Part shown: piece by piece, positions 1 to 11,081 of the stretch
Layout: each line of letters opens with the position of its first letter
How positions within the stretch are numbered: the stretch's first letter is position 1
Origin: Dipteris shenzhenensis
Lineage: Eukaryota > Polypodiophyta > Polypodiopsida > Gleicheniales
Assembly: GCA_047967505.1 (NCBI GenBank)
Contig: CM106538.1
DNA: 64,000 bases
Direction: 5' to 3' (one strand)
Program-made: the position numbers and the translations under genes
The notes under the pieces: model-generated
The model's database searches: none
Told to the model about the DNA's origin: nothing
Seen by the model: only the letters and a program-made list of their open reading frames with translations

Positions 1-4
1 GAAG

Positions 5-17
5 TGGTTTTGAGAGC
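5..17 (+). other. Probable primer-binding site of copia 1
   Basis: The bases read TGGTTTTGAGAGC, close to the plant initiator-Met PBS consensus TGGTATCAGAGC, allowing one inserted base and a few changes. A PBS lies just 3' of the 5' LTR, which fits the element starting upstream of the window. The match is imperfect, so this is a moderate call. Confidence 0.45.
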
Positions 18-1286
18 GTGTTAAGTGTTTTTAAAGAAAAAGTCGTTTTTTGAGCTTTTCGCTGTTCCGTTCGATGACAAAGACTCCGTATTGACTTGTA
101 GAGGTAACTATTGCTTGCTTTTGGTGTCCACTTCACTTCAGGAGCTTGGAAACACCTTCATTCTTGAATCTGGGATCATTTCATTGGATTTCTGACTCAC
201 TGTGTTAGTTTCTGCGTTTTTCTGCCCGGGTGTTGGAACTCAAGTTTGGAGCAACCATTTGCAGATCTGTCAGTTCCAGTGGACTCAGGAGGTCTTAAAA
301 CTTCTATGTTACTCATCATTCGCACTCCAGTGGAGTTTACAAATAGCTCTATTTCCAAAAACGTTTTTCAGTCTGTGTGTTGGACCCAATGATTGAGACC
401 ACGGTTTCCAAAACCGTCTGTCCCATTGCATTTCGGACGCCCAAAAACCCCTACTTGTCAATTCTTACACAATTCGGTGGAGAATTTTTAGAGTTATAGA
501 TCTTTGTGTATACGATTTCGTCTCTCTGTTATGCATTTTTCATTCTAAGGTTTTGAAACCTTAGATTTATGCCACATGGCAATGGATAAGTGTTGACTCC
601 CATTTCTCACTCATCGGTTGGGATTTTGGAATTCCGGTAGAAGAGAGATATTTGCAGATTTTCTTGCTGAGTCCGATTATGCAATGGCACCCATGTTTTG
701 AGGCATCTTAGGTTCTAGTTTTAGTAGCGGTCATTACCGTGGGACTATGATTTCTTGAGCATACCTTATGCAGATCACTCTGGTTATAGTTTGAGTAGTG
801 TGTGCACTCATTCTTGATGTGCATTGGGTTGCAATGGATGATTTATAGGTCATTTGGATACATTGCGGTCCTTATTGGATGCGCTGATAGGCCCAAATTG
901 CCTTGTGGGATGCTTTTTTTATGGATGCTTTGCACATGGATGCTATTTTATGCTGAGGGACAGCTTTGACACATTGCAGGTGATGCACTGATAGTGCTAT
1001 GCTCTCTTGGATGAGATATTATTAATGCATATTCCAGTGGACGGTGTTTATGCTTGAGTCATTTGGCACTTACTGGCATTTTGGATTGCCATTGCAGTTG
1101 GCATTTTCTTTTGGGCCAGATTTGCTCATATGGATGCATAGTATATGCACATGAGTCAGATGCTTTGAGACATGAGTTTTGGTGATATTTCACTCTATTG
1201 TGGCATACACATTTTGGTGCACCTGGTATTTGGTGTGATTCTCTCTTGTAGGCACTAGCATTTGGGATTTTTGCTTCATTTACATC
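18..1286 (+). other. Long untranslated leader of copia 1
   Basis: About 1.27 kb lies between the PBS-like site and the first gag codon. No recognisable protein domain is seen in any frame, and there are many T-rich stretches. A leader this long is unusual for a copia element whose LTR appears to be only about 170 bp. Confidence 0.5.
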
Positions 1287-2150
1287 ATGACATCCTCTTC
1301 CATGTCTGAAAAGGAGTTTTTTAGCATTAAAAAGATTCATGGGACAAACTTTTCTTTGTGGAAAGAACAAATAAGGGATGTGCTTATTCAAAAGAAGCAG
1401 ATTAAACCCTTGGCAAGGATTGAAGCTAAGCCTGCAAATATGTCCGAGGATGATTGGAATGAGTTGGATGCATTAGCAAAGTCTACTATTAGACTTCATC
1501 TTGCAGAGTCAGTTTATTTCACAATAGTAAATGAGTGGACTACGGAAGATTTGTGGAAGATATGTGTGCCACTTATGAAAAGGAAACTGCCTCTAATAAA
1601 GTTTACCTCATGAAGAGGTTATTTGAGCTGCATTTGAAGGAAGGGGTCTCCATTGCTTCTCACTTGAATGAATTCAATATTATTTTCAGCCAGCTTCAGG
1701 CTCAAAAGATGAATTTTGATGCGGAGACTAAGGAAATATTTCTCTTATGTTCATTGCCATCCTCATGGGATACCTTCTGTACAACTGTCAGTAACTCTGC
1801 ACCTAGTGGAGCACTGAAATTTGATGATGTTGTGGGTAGCTTGTTGGCCGAGGAGATTAGATGCAAGTCTATGGATGGCAACAAGCACAATGCAGCCTTA
1901 AATGTGCAAAGGGGCAAATCATAATTGAGGGGGAAGTCCCAAGAAAGAGGAAAGTCTCGTAGCAAATCCAGGGCACGGAACATTGAGTGTTACCACTGTG
2001 CCAAGAAGGGCCATATGAAAAAGGATTGCTACAAGCTGAAAAGAGAGCAAAAGGATAAGAAAAATAATGCAAAATGGGGTGCAAATCAAAAGGAAGAGAG
2101 TCCAAGGGAGGACAAAGGAAAAGTGAAGATCGAGGAGATCAATGCAGTCA
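1287..2150 (+). pseudogene. copia 1 gag (nucleocapsid), frameshifted
   Basis: Gag forms the virus-like particle and packages element RNA. Translation starts at ATG 1287 and the early region reads like a copia gag (UBN2) domain, with FSLWKEQIRDVLI near residue 22. Around 1557 the reading shifts to another frame and continues through the gag core (KVYLMKRLFELHL). A stop lies at 1922-1924. A CCHC zinc knuckle (CYHC..GH....C) is intact at about 1988-2030, in the same frame as downstream pol. The frameshift and the stop make it non-functional as read. Confidence 0.85.
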
Positions 2151-2189
2151 CACATGATAGTGACAATGTCATTCTCTTCATGTCTAGTT

Positions 2190-3470
2190 TATCTGCAGAG
2201 TTGCTTACCACTTCAGATGATGCATATTCCCAGGATTGGATTTTGGATTCTGGTGCTTCATTCCATGTTACTCCCCATAGGGAATGGTTCTCCACTTATG
2301 ACAATGGAAAGACAGGTTGTGTGCATCTTGGAAATGACTATGCATGTGACATAGTGGGAGTAGGTGACATAAAGATTTCTTTTGCAAATGGGTCTGCATT
2401 TATTTTGAAACATGTGAGACATGTGCCTAAGTTGACCAAGAGTCTTATTTTAGTGGGTCAGCTAGATGATGCTGGTTTTCACACCACTTTTGGCTTTCAG
2501 AGTTGGAAAATTCAGAAGGGCTCTATGCTTTTGGCCAGGGGTGCCAAGTGTGGGACTTTGTATCCCTTACATGTATCAGGGGTATTTGATCATGTTGTTG
2601 CAATAACCGAGCAACCAAGCACTTCTTTGTGGCATTGCAGGTTGGGGAACAGGAGACAGAATGGAATGAAACTCTTATGCTGTTTGGGTTATATACCGCA
2701 TTTGAGTTTCTCTGATTTTAAATTTTGTGAGCACGGTCTCTATGGAAAGCAGATTAAATCAGCCCATAAAAGAAGGGGAAAGAAAGAGTTTGAAAAGCTT
2801 GATTTTGTACATTCAGATAGATGTGGTCCCATGCCTACACGGTCCTTAGGTGGGGCTAAATACTATGTGACATTCATTGATGATGCAACTAGGAAAGTGT
2901 GGGCTTATGCTATAGCTCGGAAGAGTGACGTGTTCCAGGTATTTCAGAAATGGCTAGCCTTGGTTGAGAATCAGTCATGTAGAATGCTTAAATGCCTACG
3001 GACTGACAATGGTGGAGAGTATCTCTCTCATGACATTCAGCATTTCTGTGATACACATGGGATTAAGAGGGAGCTCACATCCCCTCATACTCTAGAGCAA
3101 AATCCAGTTGCAGAAAAGATGAACCGTACTATTCAAGAAAGGTTGCAATGCATGCTTTCCAATGCAAGTCTTTCTGGTGGTTTTTGGGCTGAGGCAATGA
3201 AGATTGCAGTGCATGTGATCAATAGATCACCTAGTAAAAGTTTGGATGGTGGTATTCTTGAAGAGGCATGGAGTGGCAAGAAGCCCTCTTACTCTCATTT
3301 GCATATATTTGGGTGTGAGGCATATGCACATGTGCCAAAAGAGCTTCGAAAGAAGCTAGATCCTAAGTCTACGAAATACATCTTTTTGGGTTATGGTGAA
3401 AGTGGAGAGATGGGCAATCGTCTCTAGGATCCAGAAGTAAAGAAGATCATATGCAACCATGATGTAGTCT
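2190..3470 (+). pseudogene. copia 1 protease and integrase
   Basis: The aspartic protease motif WILDSGASFHV lies at about 2236-2270 with DSGA intact. The GAG-pre-integrase HHCC region follows at about 2610-2760 (LWHCRLGN, where the second His position of the usual motif reads Asn). The integrase core retains the three acidic positions in context: HSDRCGP at about 2812, RTDNGGEY at about 2998, and VAEKMNR at about 3107. The frame ends at a TAG at 3425-3427, but homology continues past it in the same frame, so it is a nonsense mutation. The protein would excise and insert element cDNA. Confidence 0.9.
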
Positions 3471-5339
3471 TGAATGAGAAGAAGATGCATAAGGCACCCA
3501 TGAGGGATGTGGAAATGAGGAGAATCACTTTCCAAGATGTGAATCTGGCTGCATATGTTGATAGACAGAAAGCTGTCCATGCACCAAATGTGCAAGAAAT
3601 GGTACCATCAAGTACTCCCATAGGTATACAATCAAGGGTAAATGATGAATCATCTATTGGTGGAAATGATGAGCCAAATGTAGCTGATATAGTGGGACAG
3701 CAAGCTGAAATGCCCTTGAGAAGATCATCTAGAGTGTGTAGACCACCTGATAGGTTTGTTCCAGGGGTAGACTATGTGATGCTTACTGATTGCGGGGAGC
3801 CTTCTTACTACAGAGAGGCTATGATGCACGAGGATCAACGCAAGTGGGAGTATGCTATGCAATTAGAGATGAATTCACTTATGAAGAATAAGACTTGGAC
3901 TCGTTCGGTTTCTTTGCCACATGGAAAGAAAGCATTGCCATGTAAATGGGTCTACAAAATGAAGGTCACAGGTGATGATGTGCCTAGGTACAAGGCTCGT
4001 TTGGTCGCTAAAGGGTTCAAGCAAGAGAAGGGTGTGGAATTTGATGAGATATTCTCTCCGGTCGTGAAGATGACCACACTTAGATGCATGCTTGGACTAG
4101 TGGCAGCAGAAGATATGGAGCTTATGTAGATGGATGTCAAGACAGCTTTCTTGCATGGGGATTTGCATGAGGAAATTTACATGCTATAGCCGGAAGGCTT
4201 TGAAGAAAAGGGCAAAGAGCATTTAGTTTGCAAGCTGAAGAAGAGTCTCTATGGTCTTAAGCAAGCGCCTAGAGAATGGTATCAGAAGTTTGATGCTTTC
4301 ATTCGGTCCCAGTGTTTTAGAAGGAGTGAAATTAATCACTGCCTTTACACTAAAAGGGCTAAGGATAATAGCCTGATAATCTTGGCACTATATGTGGATG
4401 ATATGTTATTGGCTAGCAAGAATACTTATGAGTTAGGTGCATTAAAGGCCAAGTTGCATGAGGCCTTTGATATGAAGGATTTGGGACTTGCAGGTCATAT
4501 CCTTAGCATGCGCATCACGCGTGATCGGAGTAGGAAACTCCTTTGGCTTTCACAAAAAGAGTATATTACAAAAGTATTGCAACGTTTCAATATGGAGGGG
4601 GGGAAGGTAGTGAGTACTCCATTGCCTCAATATGTGAAACTGAGTCATACAGATAGTCCCAAATCAGATGAGGAAAGGGCCATGATGGCCAAGGTTCCTT
4701 ATGCATCAGCAGTTGGGAGTCTTATGTATGCTATGATAGCTACTAGACTAGACAGTGGGAGTTGTTAGCCGGTATATGGCTAATCCAGGAAAGAGGCATT
4801 GGGAGGCAGTTAAGTGCATCATGAGGTACATGAAGGGTACCAAGGAGATGTGCATCTGCTTTGGTAGAAGAGACATGCGTGTACTTGGGTACATAGATTT
4901 AGACTATGCAACACATGTGGATAGTAGGAGATCCACTTCTAGTTATGTGTTCACCTTTGCAGGTGGTGCAGTGTCGTGGATGTCTCGCGCACAGAAGTGC
5001 ATTGCTTTGTCTACCACAGAGGCTGAGTATGTTGCAGCCATAGAGGGTTGCAAGGAGGCTATAAGGCTTGATTAGCTAGTGGGAGATTTGGGGATTTATA
5101 CAGGTGTACCGACATTGCATAGTGATTCCATGAGTGCTATTCAGCTAGCACGGAATCCGATCTTTCATGCAAAGACCAAACACATTGAGTTCAGGTACCA
5201 TTTCATCAGGGAGGTACTTGAGGACAAGCGCATAGAGCTTGTCAAGGTTCATACAGATGATAACCCTGCAGATATGCTGATGAAGAGTCTACCTAGTCAA
5301 CGGTTTGAGTATTATCATGTATTGATGGGCATTGGATAG
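3470..5339 (+). pseudogene. copia 1 reverse transcriptase and RNase H
   Basis: The RVT_2 domain begins near 3870 with KARLVAKGFKQ at about 3990 and MDVKTAFLHG at about 4130. The YVDD active site lies at about 4391. Stops interrupt the frame at 4127-4129 and 4187-4189. A small deletion at about 4750 shifts frame. The RNase H region follows with STTEAEYVA at about 5010, a further stop at 5073-5075, and the C-terminal KTKHIEFRYHFIREV block near 5178. Four of the five stops in the element are TAG where copia relatives have CAG or TGG. The protein would copy element RNA into DNA. Confidence 0.9.
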
Positions 5340-5380
5340 TATGCTCATTGATTGCTCTCCCTTAAAGGCACACTGTCCTT

Positions 5381-5390
5381 TAAGTGGGAG
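5381..5390 (+). other. Polypurine tract of copia 1
   Basis: The run TAAGTGGGAG lies 42 bp after the last pol codon and directly before the inferred 3' LTR. It matches the usual copia plus-strand priming tract in position and base composition. Confidence 0.6.
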
Positions 5391-5557
5391 GTTCTAGGGG
5401 TTAAAGGTCATTGTGCCTTTACCCCGGTTATGTACAATACTCAAACACATATATAAATGAATGAAAAAGAAGATTAGGGTGGTTTTGCACCCACCAAAAC
5501 TTGTGTGGCTCTCTGTTTCTCTCTCTCCCTCTTTCGTTCTTGCTTCCGTTGAGAGCA
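5391..5557 (+). repeat. 3' LTR of copia 1 (short, about 167 bp)
   Basis: The LTR is inferred from its position after the polypurine tract. It includes a TATA-like ATATATAAA near 5445 and a CT-rich stretch before an end at ...GAGAGCA (5551-5557). Sequence matching the gypsy LTR begins immediately after. There is no second copy in the window to confirm the boundaries, and the start is not a clean TG. Confidence 0.5.
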
Positions 5558-6436
5558 CTCTTGGTAAGAGGACCCATAAGGTGTGTTGTACATAATCCAT
5601 GGTAGTAATATTATAAAATGTTAAGGTGGCATGGCTCCTCCATGTGCCACCCCTCCACCTAGGCAGTCCCATGCCCGCACTTAGTGAGATATGGCCCAAA
5701 GTCCATTGGAGAAGTAATATAAAATAGATGGAGATGGATATTATATCGGGTTATTCCCTCCATATAGGATAGGCCCATGTGGGGGAGGTATAGAAGGTCC
5801 AAGAGTATAAGTTAAATAATGGGGAAAGTAGGATGAGGTGGCAAGATTCCTTGTGCCAACCCTCCACTTGTCCTCCTAAATGTCTGAACGTATTATAAAA
5901 TTGGGAAGAGACCAAGGAAGTATCATAGACTTGGGATATGGGAGTTGATATATGTGGAAAAATGTGGCCAAGTGTTATCACACACAATTGAGAGTGTGTA
6001 ACCACCTAGCCCACATGGGAGACTCTTCCACACACACCATGCATGTGGCAGAATGCATTTATTGGGAGAGACCCTCTCTCTTGGCTATAAAAGGAGGGGG
6101 CTATTCCTTGATGGGACATGCTCAATGCTCATTCTTGTAGAGCCACCTTGCTATTACTTTGATATTTCCCCCTCATCCTTCCTTTCAAATAAAGCATGAC
6201 CCTCTTCCCTTGATATCTCCATCTCTACATTCCTCCTCCACCCATGTACATACTCCTCTTTCCCCTCTCCCTCTCCCCTTGTGCCATAGTCTCCTTCTTC
6301 TTTCCCTCCTCTCTTAATCCCTTTTCCCCACCCATGTTAATGCTTTGCCCCTCATGTTCCCTATTCCTCTATGGCCCTCAAGCGTCGCCATACCTATCCT
6401 CTAGCCTCTTGTCTTGATTTCTTTTCTGGCTAATAG
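5558..6436 (+). repeat. 5' LTR of gypsy copy A (5'-truncated)
   Basis: It aligns by eye with the LTRs at 20,467-21,455 and 29,522-30,508, from about base 135 of those to the end. It shows more substitutions than those two show with each other. A TATA box CTATAAAAGG lies at 6085-6094 and an AATAAA signal at 6188-6193, giving a plausible promoter and polyadenylation site. Confidence 0.88.
6085..6094 (+). promoter_or_regulatory. TATA box in gypsy copy A LTR
   Basis: CTATAAAAGG is conserved at the same place in all three LTR copies. An AATAAA follows about 100 bp downstream (6188-6193), as expected for the U3-R part of an LTR. Confidence 0.7.
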
Positions 6437-6439
6437 AAA

Positions 6440-6458
6440 TGGTGTGGCTGCTGGGATC
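6440..6458 (+). other. Primer-binding site of gypsy copy A
   Basis: TGGTGTGGCTGCTGGGATC begins a few bases after the LTR end. It resembles the complement of the tRNA-Asp type 3' end (TGGCGCCGTTGCCGGG...) used by several plant gypsy elements, with several mismatches. Copy B has the equivalent at 21,460. Confidence 0.5.
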
Positions 6459-6788
6459 GAAATCTCCATGGCTAGTGGTGTAAAATCTATTACTCCTATG
6501 ACTAGGTGCGGCTCTGCGGCCAAACCTCCTTGCTTTTGCACTTCCAGTCTAGTTGATTTCTGCTTGCGGTTCCTACGTGTATTCTGGCTGCCGAATCTTC
6601 TGCTCATACCGGCCACATCTGCAAAACTATAACATCCATGCTCCCTCTGAGTTCCTGCGTGCGCATTTGTGCATCTACTGTGTACACCCGCATGCATCGC
6701 GGATAGATCGCAATGGTTTTTTGGGCTCCTATATCTTCTGGTCACGGACAGTTTTTATGGGCTTCTGCAAAACTGTAACAGATCCCGC

Positions 6789-6856
6789 GCCCCCCCCTCT
6801 CTTCTCTTTCTCTTTCTCTTTCTCTTTCTCTTCTCCTTCTCCTCTCCTTTCTTTTT
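6789..6856 (+). repeat. Polypyrimidine tract (CTTTCT)n in gypsy leader
   Basis: An almost pure C/T run of about 65 bp lies in the leader between PBS and ORF0. Copy B has a matching but differently spaced tract at about 21,839-21,907, so it is a family feature. Its minus-strand purine run directly follows the tRNA-like segment on that strand. Confidence 0.8.
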
Positions 6857-6859
6857 ATT

Positions 6860-6930
6860 GAAGAGTGGGATTTGAACCCAAGACCTCCCCCTTCACAAAA
6901 GGGAGACTTATCATTGGGCCAGCAGATAAG
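6860..6930 (-). other. tRNA-like (SINE-head-like) segment in gypsy copy A leader
   Basis: On the minus strand this reads with a box-B match GGTTCAAATCC (6868-6878) and a box-A-like TGGCCCAATGATAAG (about 6907-6921), in the right order and spacing for a Pol III internal promoter. The acceptor stem is not convincing, so it is not called a tRNA gene. Copy B has the same segment at 21,913-21,978, so it was present before the two copies separated. Confidence 0.5.
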
Positions 6931-7133
6931 AAGTGATGAAAATGTACTGATATTGCTTATATATTGAAATCCCATGAACTGTAACTCTCTAACCATGGGG
7001 AGTTTTTACATGCTGTAAAAAGCAAAAGTACTTCACTTCATGTGCTCTACTCATATCTCCTACTAGATTGCAAATTCTGAACTTTTCCAAGTTCACTTCA
7101 GGGACGCACGCCACACGAGGAGGGTGGATATTT

Positions 7134-7541
7134 ATGTCACTTCTCGACAAGTTCAAGGATTTGGTGCCTGGTCCTCCGCACCTTACGACTACCAATGGGC
7201 GAGATCTCTTTCTTGATCTTCATGTCGATCTTCAACAATTGATTGTACAGTGCATTGCTCAAGGAGACGATGAGTGGGATAATACATCGTGGATGATTCA
7301 AGGTGAAGAACTAGTGATATGCTGGGAGGACTTTGATTTCAATTCTACTCATTGTGCAGTGATCGATCTACTTGCTACTTTGGAGGTAATTAAAAGGGTG
7401 CCCTTCGAAGGGTGGGATGCTCCCCAAGCTTGGGGGGCGATCTGGTGCATCTGGTTATTAATTCCTGTGGATAAGCTCGTCTTGAATGGTTTATTCTCAA
7501 TCTCACTACAAAGGTTTCTAGGGATCGGCTATGGTTGGTAA
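7134..7541 (+). CDS. Gypsy ORF0, unknown protein (copy A)
   Basis: The open frame starts at ATG 7134 (MSLLDKFKDL) and gives about 135 residues. It matches the ORF at 22,157-22,576 in copy B along its length, including blocks FLDLHVDLQQLIVQCI and EGWDAPQAW. No known domain was recognised and there is no signal peptide or clear membrane segment. It sits between the leader and the extra RNase H frame. The last residues differ from copy B because of small indels. Function unknown; it could be a family-specific structural or accessory protein. Confidence 0.55.
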   Translation: MSLLDKFKDLVPGPPHLTTTNGRDLFLDLHVDLQQLIVQCIAQGDDEWDNTSWMIQGEELVICWEDFDFNSTHCAVIDLLATLEVIKRVPFEGWDAPQAWGAIWCIWLLIPVDKLVLNGLFSISLQRFLGIGYGW

Positions 7542-7764
7542 TGTTTCGACCAAGGAATCCCTTTGTACCTAATCAATCCTTTGTGCCTCATTTTGAGCTT
7601 CAAGTTGTAATTCTTTTTTGTCTAAAGATAAACTATTAACAAAGGATTGCAAGTTTATTTGGTGCTGAACGTTTGGCTCAAGTATTGAATTCTCCCCACC
7701 CTCTCCTTCTACCTATCTTGGACTACTAAGAAACTTGGGATGTCCAAATTTTAGCCTTGGTGTG

Positions 7765-8222
7765 ATGACATCTTGGATCCTTCAATTTGATGGAGCTTAC
7801 AAACCTTCGACTAAGGCTACTGGCATGGGTGCGAAGCTCACTTCACCAGGTGGTGAGGAGTATTGTTATAGGAAGTCTGCACCTACAAGTACTTGCAACC
7901 AAGCTGAGTACTCGGCACTCATTTTTGGGCTACAAAAGGTGCATGAACATCGCATCAAGAAACTTGAGGTGCAAGGAGATTCTCAACTCATGTGTGAACA
8001 AGTTAGTGGAAGGTGCAGAGCAAAGGCTTGGTTCCACAACATCAACAAGCATTGGAACTTTACCAACAATTTGATGAGGTAAAAATTCAGCATATCCCTC
8101 GAGCTCAAAATATAGTTGCTGATTTCTTAGCACGTGAAGCTTGTACTTCAATCACACATGAAGCGAGTGGAAGCACCGCCCCAACAAAGCTGCAAGCCAT
8201 GAATGAGGGTGATCATTTGTAA
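7765..8222 (+). pseudogene. Extra RNase H domain upstream of gag (copy A), frameshifted
   Basis: The frame starts at ATG 7765 (MTSWILQFDGAY). RNase H acidic residues appear in FDGA, CNQAEY, QGDSQL and, after a frame change, NIVADFLA. Compared with the intact frame in copy B, a 7-base deletion near 8000, in a short GTGGAAG repeat, shifts the frame. The rest (HIPRAQNIVADFLAREA) continues in another frame to 8222. It belongs to the plant RNase HI-like (RVT_3) type rather than the standard gypsy RNase H next to RT. Confidence 0.75.
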
Positions 8223-8730
8223 GGAATGCAAAGGTTGTGGTCATCATGAAACTAAGTGTTGTGCATATTTGTTGATACGAGTTCACCAACTTCGGAACAT
8301 CATCAGAAAGGTCCTTAAGGACATTGCACAAAAGAAGGATGCCAGACCGCAGACCCCTTAAAGAAATAGCATGGCGACTACAAGAACTAGAAGAAGCTGA
8401 AGGTGATGTGTAAGCCCTCCAACTGTTGACATTTGTCATGGCATTCTTGTTTCCCTTGATGAACAACCTCATGCAGTGCCGCGTCTCTAACCCTCGCTTG
8501 TAAAGATGGATGCAATATCATGAGGATTGGTCCTTTTAAGATTGTTTATGAGCTATTCTATGCTAAAGATTCTTCTCGTATAGTATTTTACAATACACCA
8601 GTCACACCCTACCTTGCCTATGTATGCTTTGTGGATGTATCTTCACCTGATTTTTAGTTTAAGCTTCCTCTTTCTATTGTTTGTCAATAGATAAGCCTCA
8701 TTTTGCCTCTCTCTTTTCCATTTTCCAAGC
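8223..8730 (+). other. Spacer between extra RNase H and gag (copy A)
   Basis: A short frame overlapping the end of the RNase H ORF reads ICKECKGCGHHETKC, Cys/His-rich but not a canonical CCHC knuckle. A second short open stretch precedes gag. Both resemble copy B (23,285-23,777). No function is assigned. Confidence 0.4.
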
Positions 8731-9960
8731 ATGGCAGACATTCCTGTGTTCTGTGGATGGGTTGAAGAAAATGCAAGTGAGTATCTTGTGGCCTTCAAGC
8801 GTCGTTGTGTTTCTCTCAACTTTCTTACTGAAGAAAGATGGCTGTTGGTTCTTCCCACATTTCTAGAGGGTTTGGCTCAAGTGTGGTATGAGAAGCAAGC
8901 TGAACATGTTCGCCAAAGCTAGCCAAGGTTGACAGTAGCGATGATTGAGTATTTCGATAAAGAAGAGGAGCCGGAGAGTGTGTACCTGCAAGTGGAAAAC
9001 TTGAAGCAGTGAGAAGGTGTGACGGCACATCGATATGTGGATTGAGCGGCCATGCTCCTGGACCGTTTAATTTCCACGTAGGGGGACAATGTCGAATTTT
9101 GAGTTGGAATGACTCAGCATGTGTTGGGCTACCTTGTAGTAGGAGCAAGTGATGAATTCTGCCTCAAGCTTAAATGGGAAAATCCATAAACTATGGTGCT
9201 AGCACATGAGATCGCTCAAAAGTTTGATAAAGTTCAGTCTGACCCCGCTTCAAAGAAGACGATTGTCCCTCTGCAACCCCCTCAATTCTTGCAATAACAA
9301 CTTGGGGGGTCCAACTCAGGGGCATTACCCCACCCCTCATTAGGGATGTATCCACTGCCTCCACCTCAAATGTATGGTCCTCCCTTAGATGCTTACCCTC
9401 AACAAGGAGTATATCCTCAACCTCCGCTTGGAATATTTCCCCAACCTCGCCCACGAGCCCCCCTCCTTTCTACTCCCTCAGCCCCTCTAGCTAAAGAGGC
9501 CTCTCCTGCAAAAGAACCCAGAGACAATGACCTAGCCAAGGCCTTGAATGATCTTCGGCTCGAGATGGTGGGCATCAAAAATCAAGCCAATCGCCCTCCA
9601 AGAGAACATGCCAATGTTGTATGCTATGAGTGCCACCAGAAGGGGCATTATCGCACCAAATGTCCCAATATTCCAAGGGTGAATCTTCTAAGTAAAGCAG
9701 GCTCCAAGGATTCTGATGTAGAGATCTTAACCTCAGGAAGAGAAGTCATACCACCTTGGACCCCTTTCCAAACCGTGGACCAGGCCACCCCAAGAAGAAG
9801 GTCTCCTTCTCAGAGCCCTCAGATGGTGAGATGGCAGACTCACCAACAAAGAAGACTAAAAGATCTCGCAGGAGTAAGTGGTCGCCTTCGGATTTCCCTA
9901 TCGGCTCAGGGCAAGAAGACTATTCAGTCATTCAGGACCTTACTCATCGTTCTCTGAGCA
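8731..9960 (+). pseudogene. Gypsy gag (copy A)
   Basis: Gag starts at ATG 8731 (MADIPVFCG) with a retrotransposon gag core, FKRRCVSLNFLTEERW. The frame stops at 8920-8922 and the remainder is found in other frames. A Pro/Gln/Tyr-rich stretch (MYPLPPPQMYGPP) lies near 9346. An intact CCHC zinc knuckle CYECHQKGHYRTKC lies at about 9617-9660. A Lys/Arg-rich stretch (KKTKRSRRSKW) follows at about 9850. At least two frameshifts make it non-functional. Confidence 0.85.
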
Positions 9961-11081
9961 TCATGCTTCCTCAACTACTAGCATTAAGCCCTAAGGTGAG
10001 GCGTGAGTTGCAGTAAGGGCTGTCAACAAGGAAGAGCAATAAAAAGGGAAAGGTACGAGAGATTTCTTCTATCTCTGAAGAAGTTGATCGGCACCCGCAT
10101 ACAGTAGATGTCATCATAGATAATTGCCGTGTCAAAAGTGTGTGTGTTGATGGGGGAGCTACATGTAATATCATGGTGCCCATATCATGAAGAAGTTGAA
10201 TTTGAAATACACAAGGCATTCCTCCACTCGAATCAAGGTAGCCGATGGTTGATGACTCACCACCTTGGGAGTCATCGAGGATTTGCGCATCACTATCAAT
10301 GGATTGACCACCACTATCAATTTCTATGTAGTGGACATTGAAGATACAAGCAGGAGGTACCCAGCCATACTCGGGAGACCATGGTTGAGAAAGAGTGATG
10401 CAATTGGCTACTGGAAGACAGGACACATGTCTTTTGGTACTTCAAAGGAGAAGATCCGCAACCTGGTGCCGCTGAACCAGAAAAAGAAGAGCAAGATAGT
10501 GATTCTCTCTCATCCTCAATGTTTGAGTCAATGGAAGATTCAGACAGGGGGGAGGAGTTCTCAAAGGAAGAAGTTTACATGATGGAGGTGTCTCCGACTC
10601 CGCCACCCACAGAAAAGGTAACAGTTAGTCCTCAACAACTTGAATCTATGCTTTCCCTAGACCTCACTCCAAGTGAGAAAGATGAGTTTCTAGAAATGTT
10701 CAAAGGCTTCCCTAACCTCTTTGCAACTAGCTACCACCACCTTCGCCATGTGACTGCCATAGAACACAAGATAGAGCTAAAGCCTGATGCTAAGCCAGTG
10801 GCTCAGAACTTTCGGAGATTAGGGCCCCTACAGACCGATGCTTTGCGCTCAGAGTTGCAGAAGCTTGTAGATGCTAGGTTTATTATTCCGGTTCATAATA
10901 GTGAATGGGTTTCACCAGTGGTAGTCATCCCAAAGAAAAACAACAAGTGGCGGGTCTGCATCGACCATAAGAAACTCAATGCGGCCACCAAGAGGGATCA
11001 TCATCCTCTGCCCTTTCAAGACCTCATTCTTGAGAAGGTAAGTGGTCATGAGATGTATACTTTTTGTGATGGTTACTCTGA
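9960..11081 (+). pseudogene. Gypsy protease and start of RT (copy A), truncated
   Basis: The protease active site reads VDGGATCNIM in the region 10,145-10,180, interrupted by frame changes. A Glu/Ser-rich linker leads to the RT N-terminus from about 10,700 (LKPDAKPVAQ, VVIPKKNNKWRVCIDHKKLN). FCDGYS with the first catalytic Asp is at about 11,058-11,075. Homology to copy B stops there, replaced by unrelated AT-rich DNA. Confidence 0.85.

Larger units (their letters stand above)
1..5557 (+). mobile_element. Ty1/copia LTR retrotransposon (copia 1), degenerate, 5' LTR outside window
   Basis: The order gag, protease, integrase, reverse transcriptase, RNase H is that of Ty1/copia. A PBS-like site lies at the first bases of the window, so the 5' LTR should end just before position 5. 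A purine tract at about 5381-5390 and a short 3' LTR (about 5391-5557) close the element. The reading frame carries five in-frame stops and at least two frameshifts, so this copy is dead. The right end joins a truncated gypsy LTR at about 5558. No target duplication can be tested because the left end is outside the window. Confidence 0.9.
5558..11081 (+). mobile_element. Ty3/gypsy retrotransposon copy A, truncated at both ends
   Basis: This is the same family as copy B (20,467-30,508) along its whole length. The first roughly 135 bp of the LTR are missing, and homology stops inside reverse transcriptase at about 11,081, just after FCDGYS. No integrase or 3' LTR remains. It is more diverged and older-looking than copy B. 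It keeps a CCHC zinc knuckle and a catalytic RT Asp that copy B has lost, so it helps interpret the family. Confidence 0.9.

Noticed and set aside
6867-6921. Genuine tRNA gene on the minus strand
   Set aside because: Box A and B match, but no convincing 7-bp acceptor stem and the same segment repeats in both gypsy leaders; called tRNA-like only.
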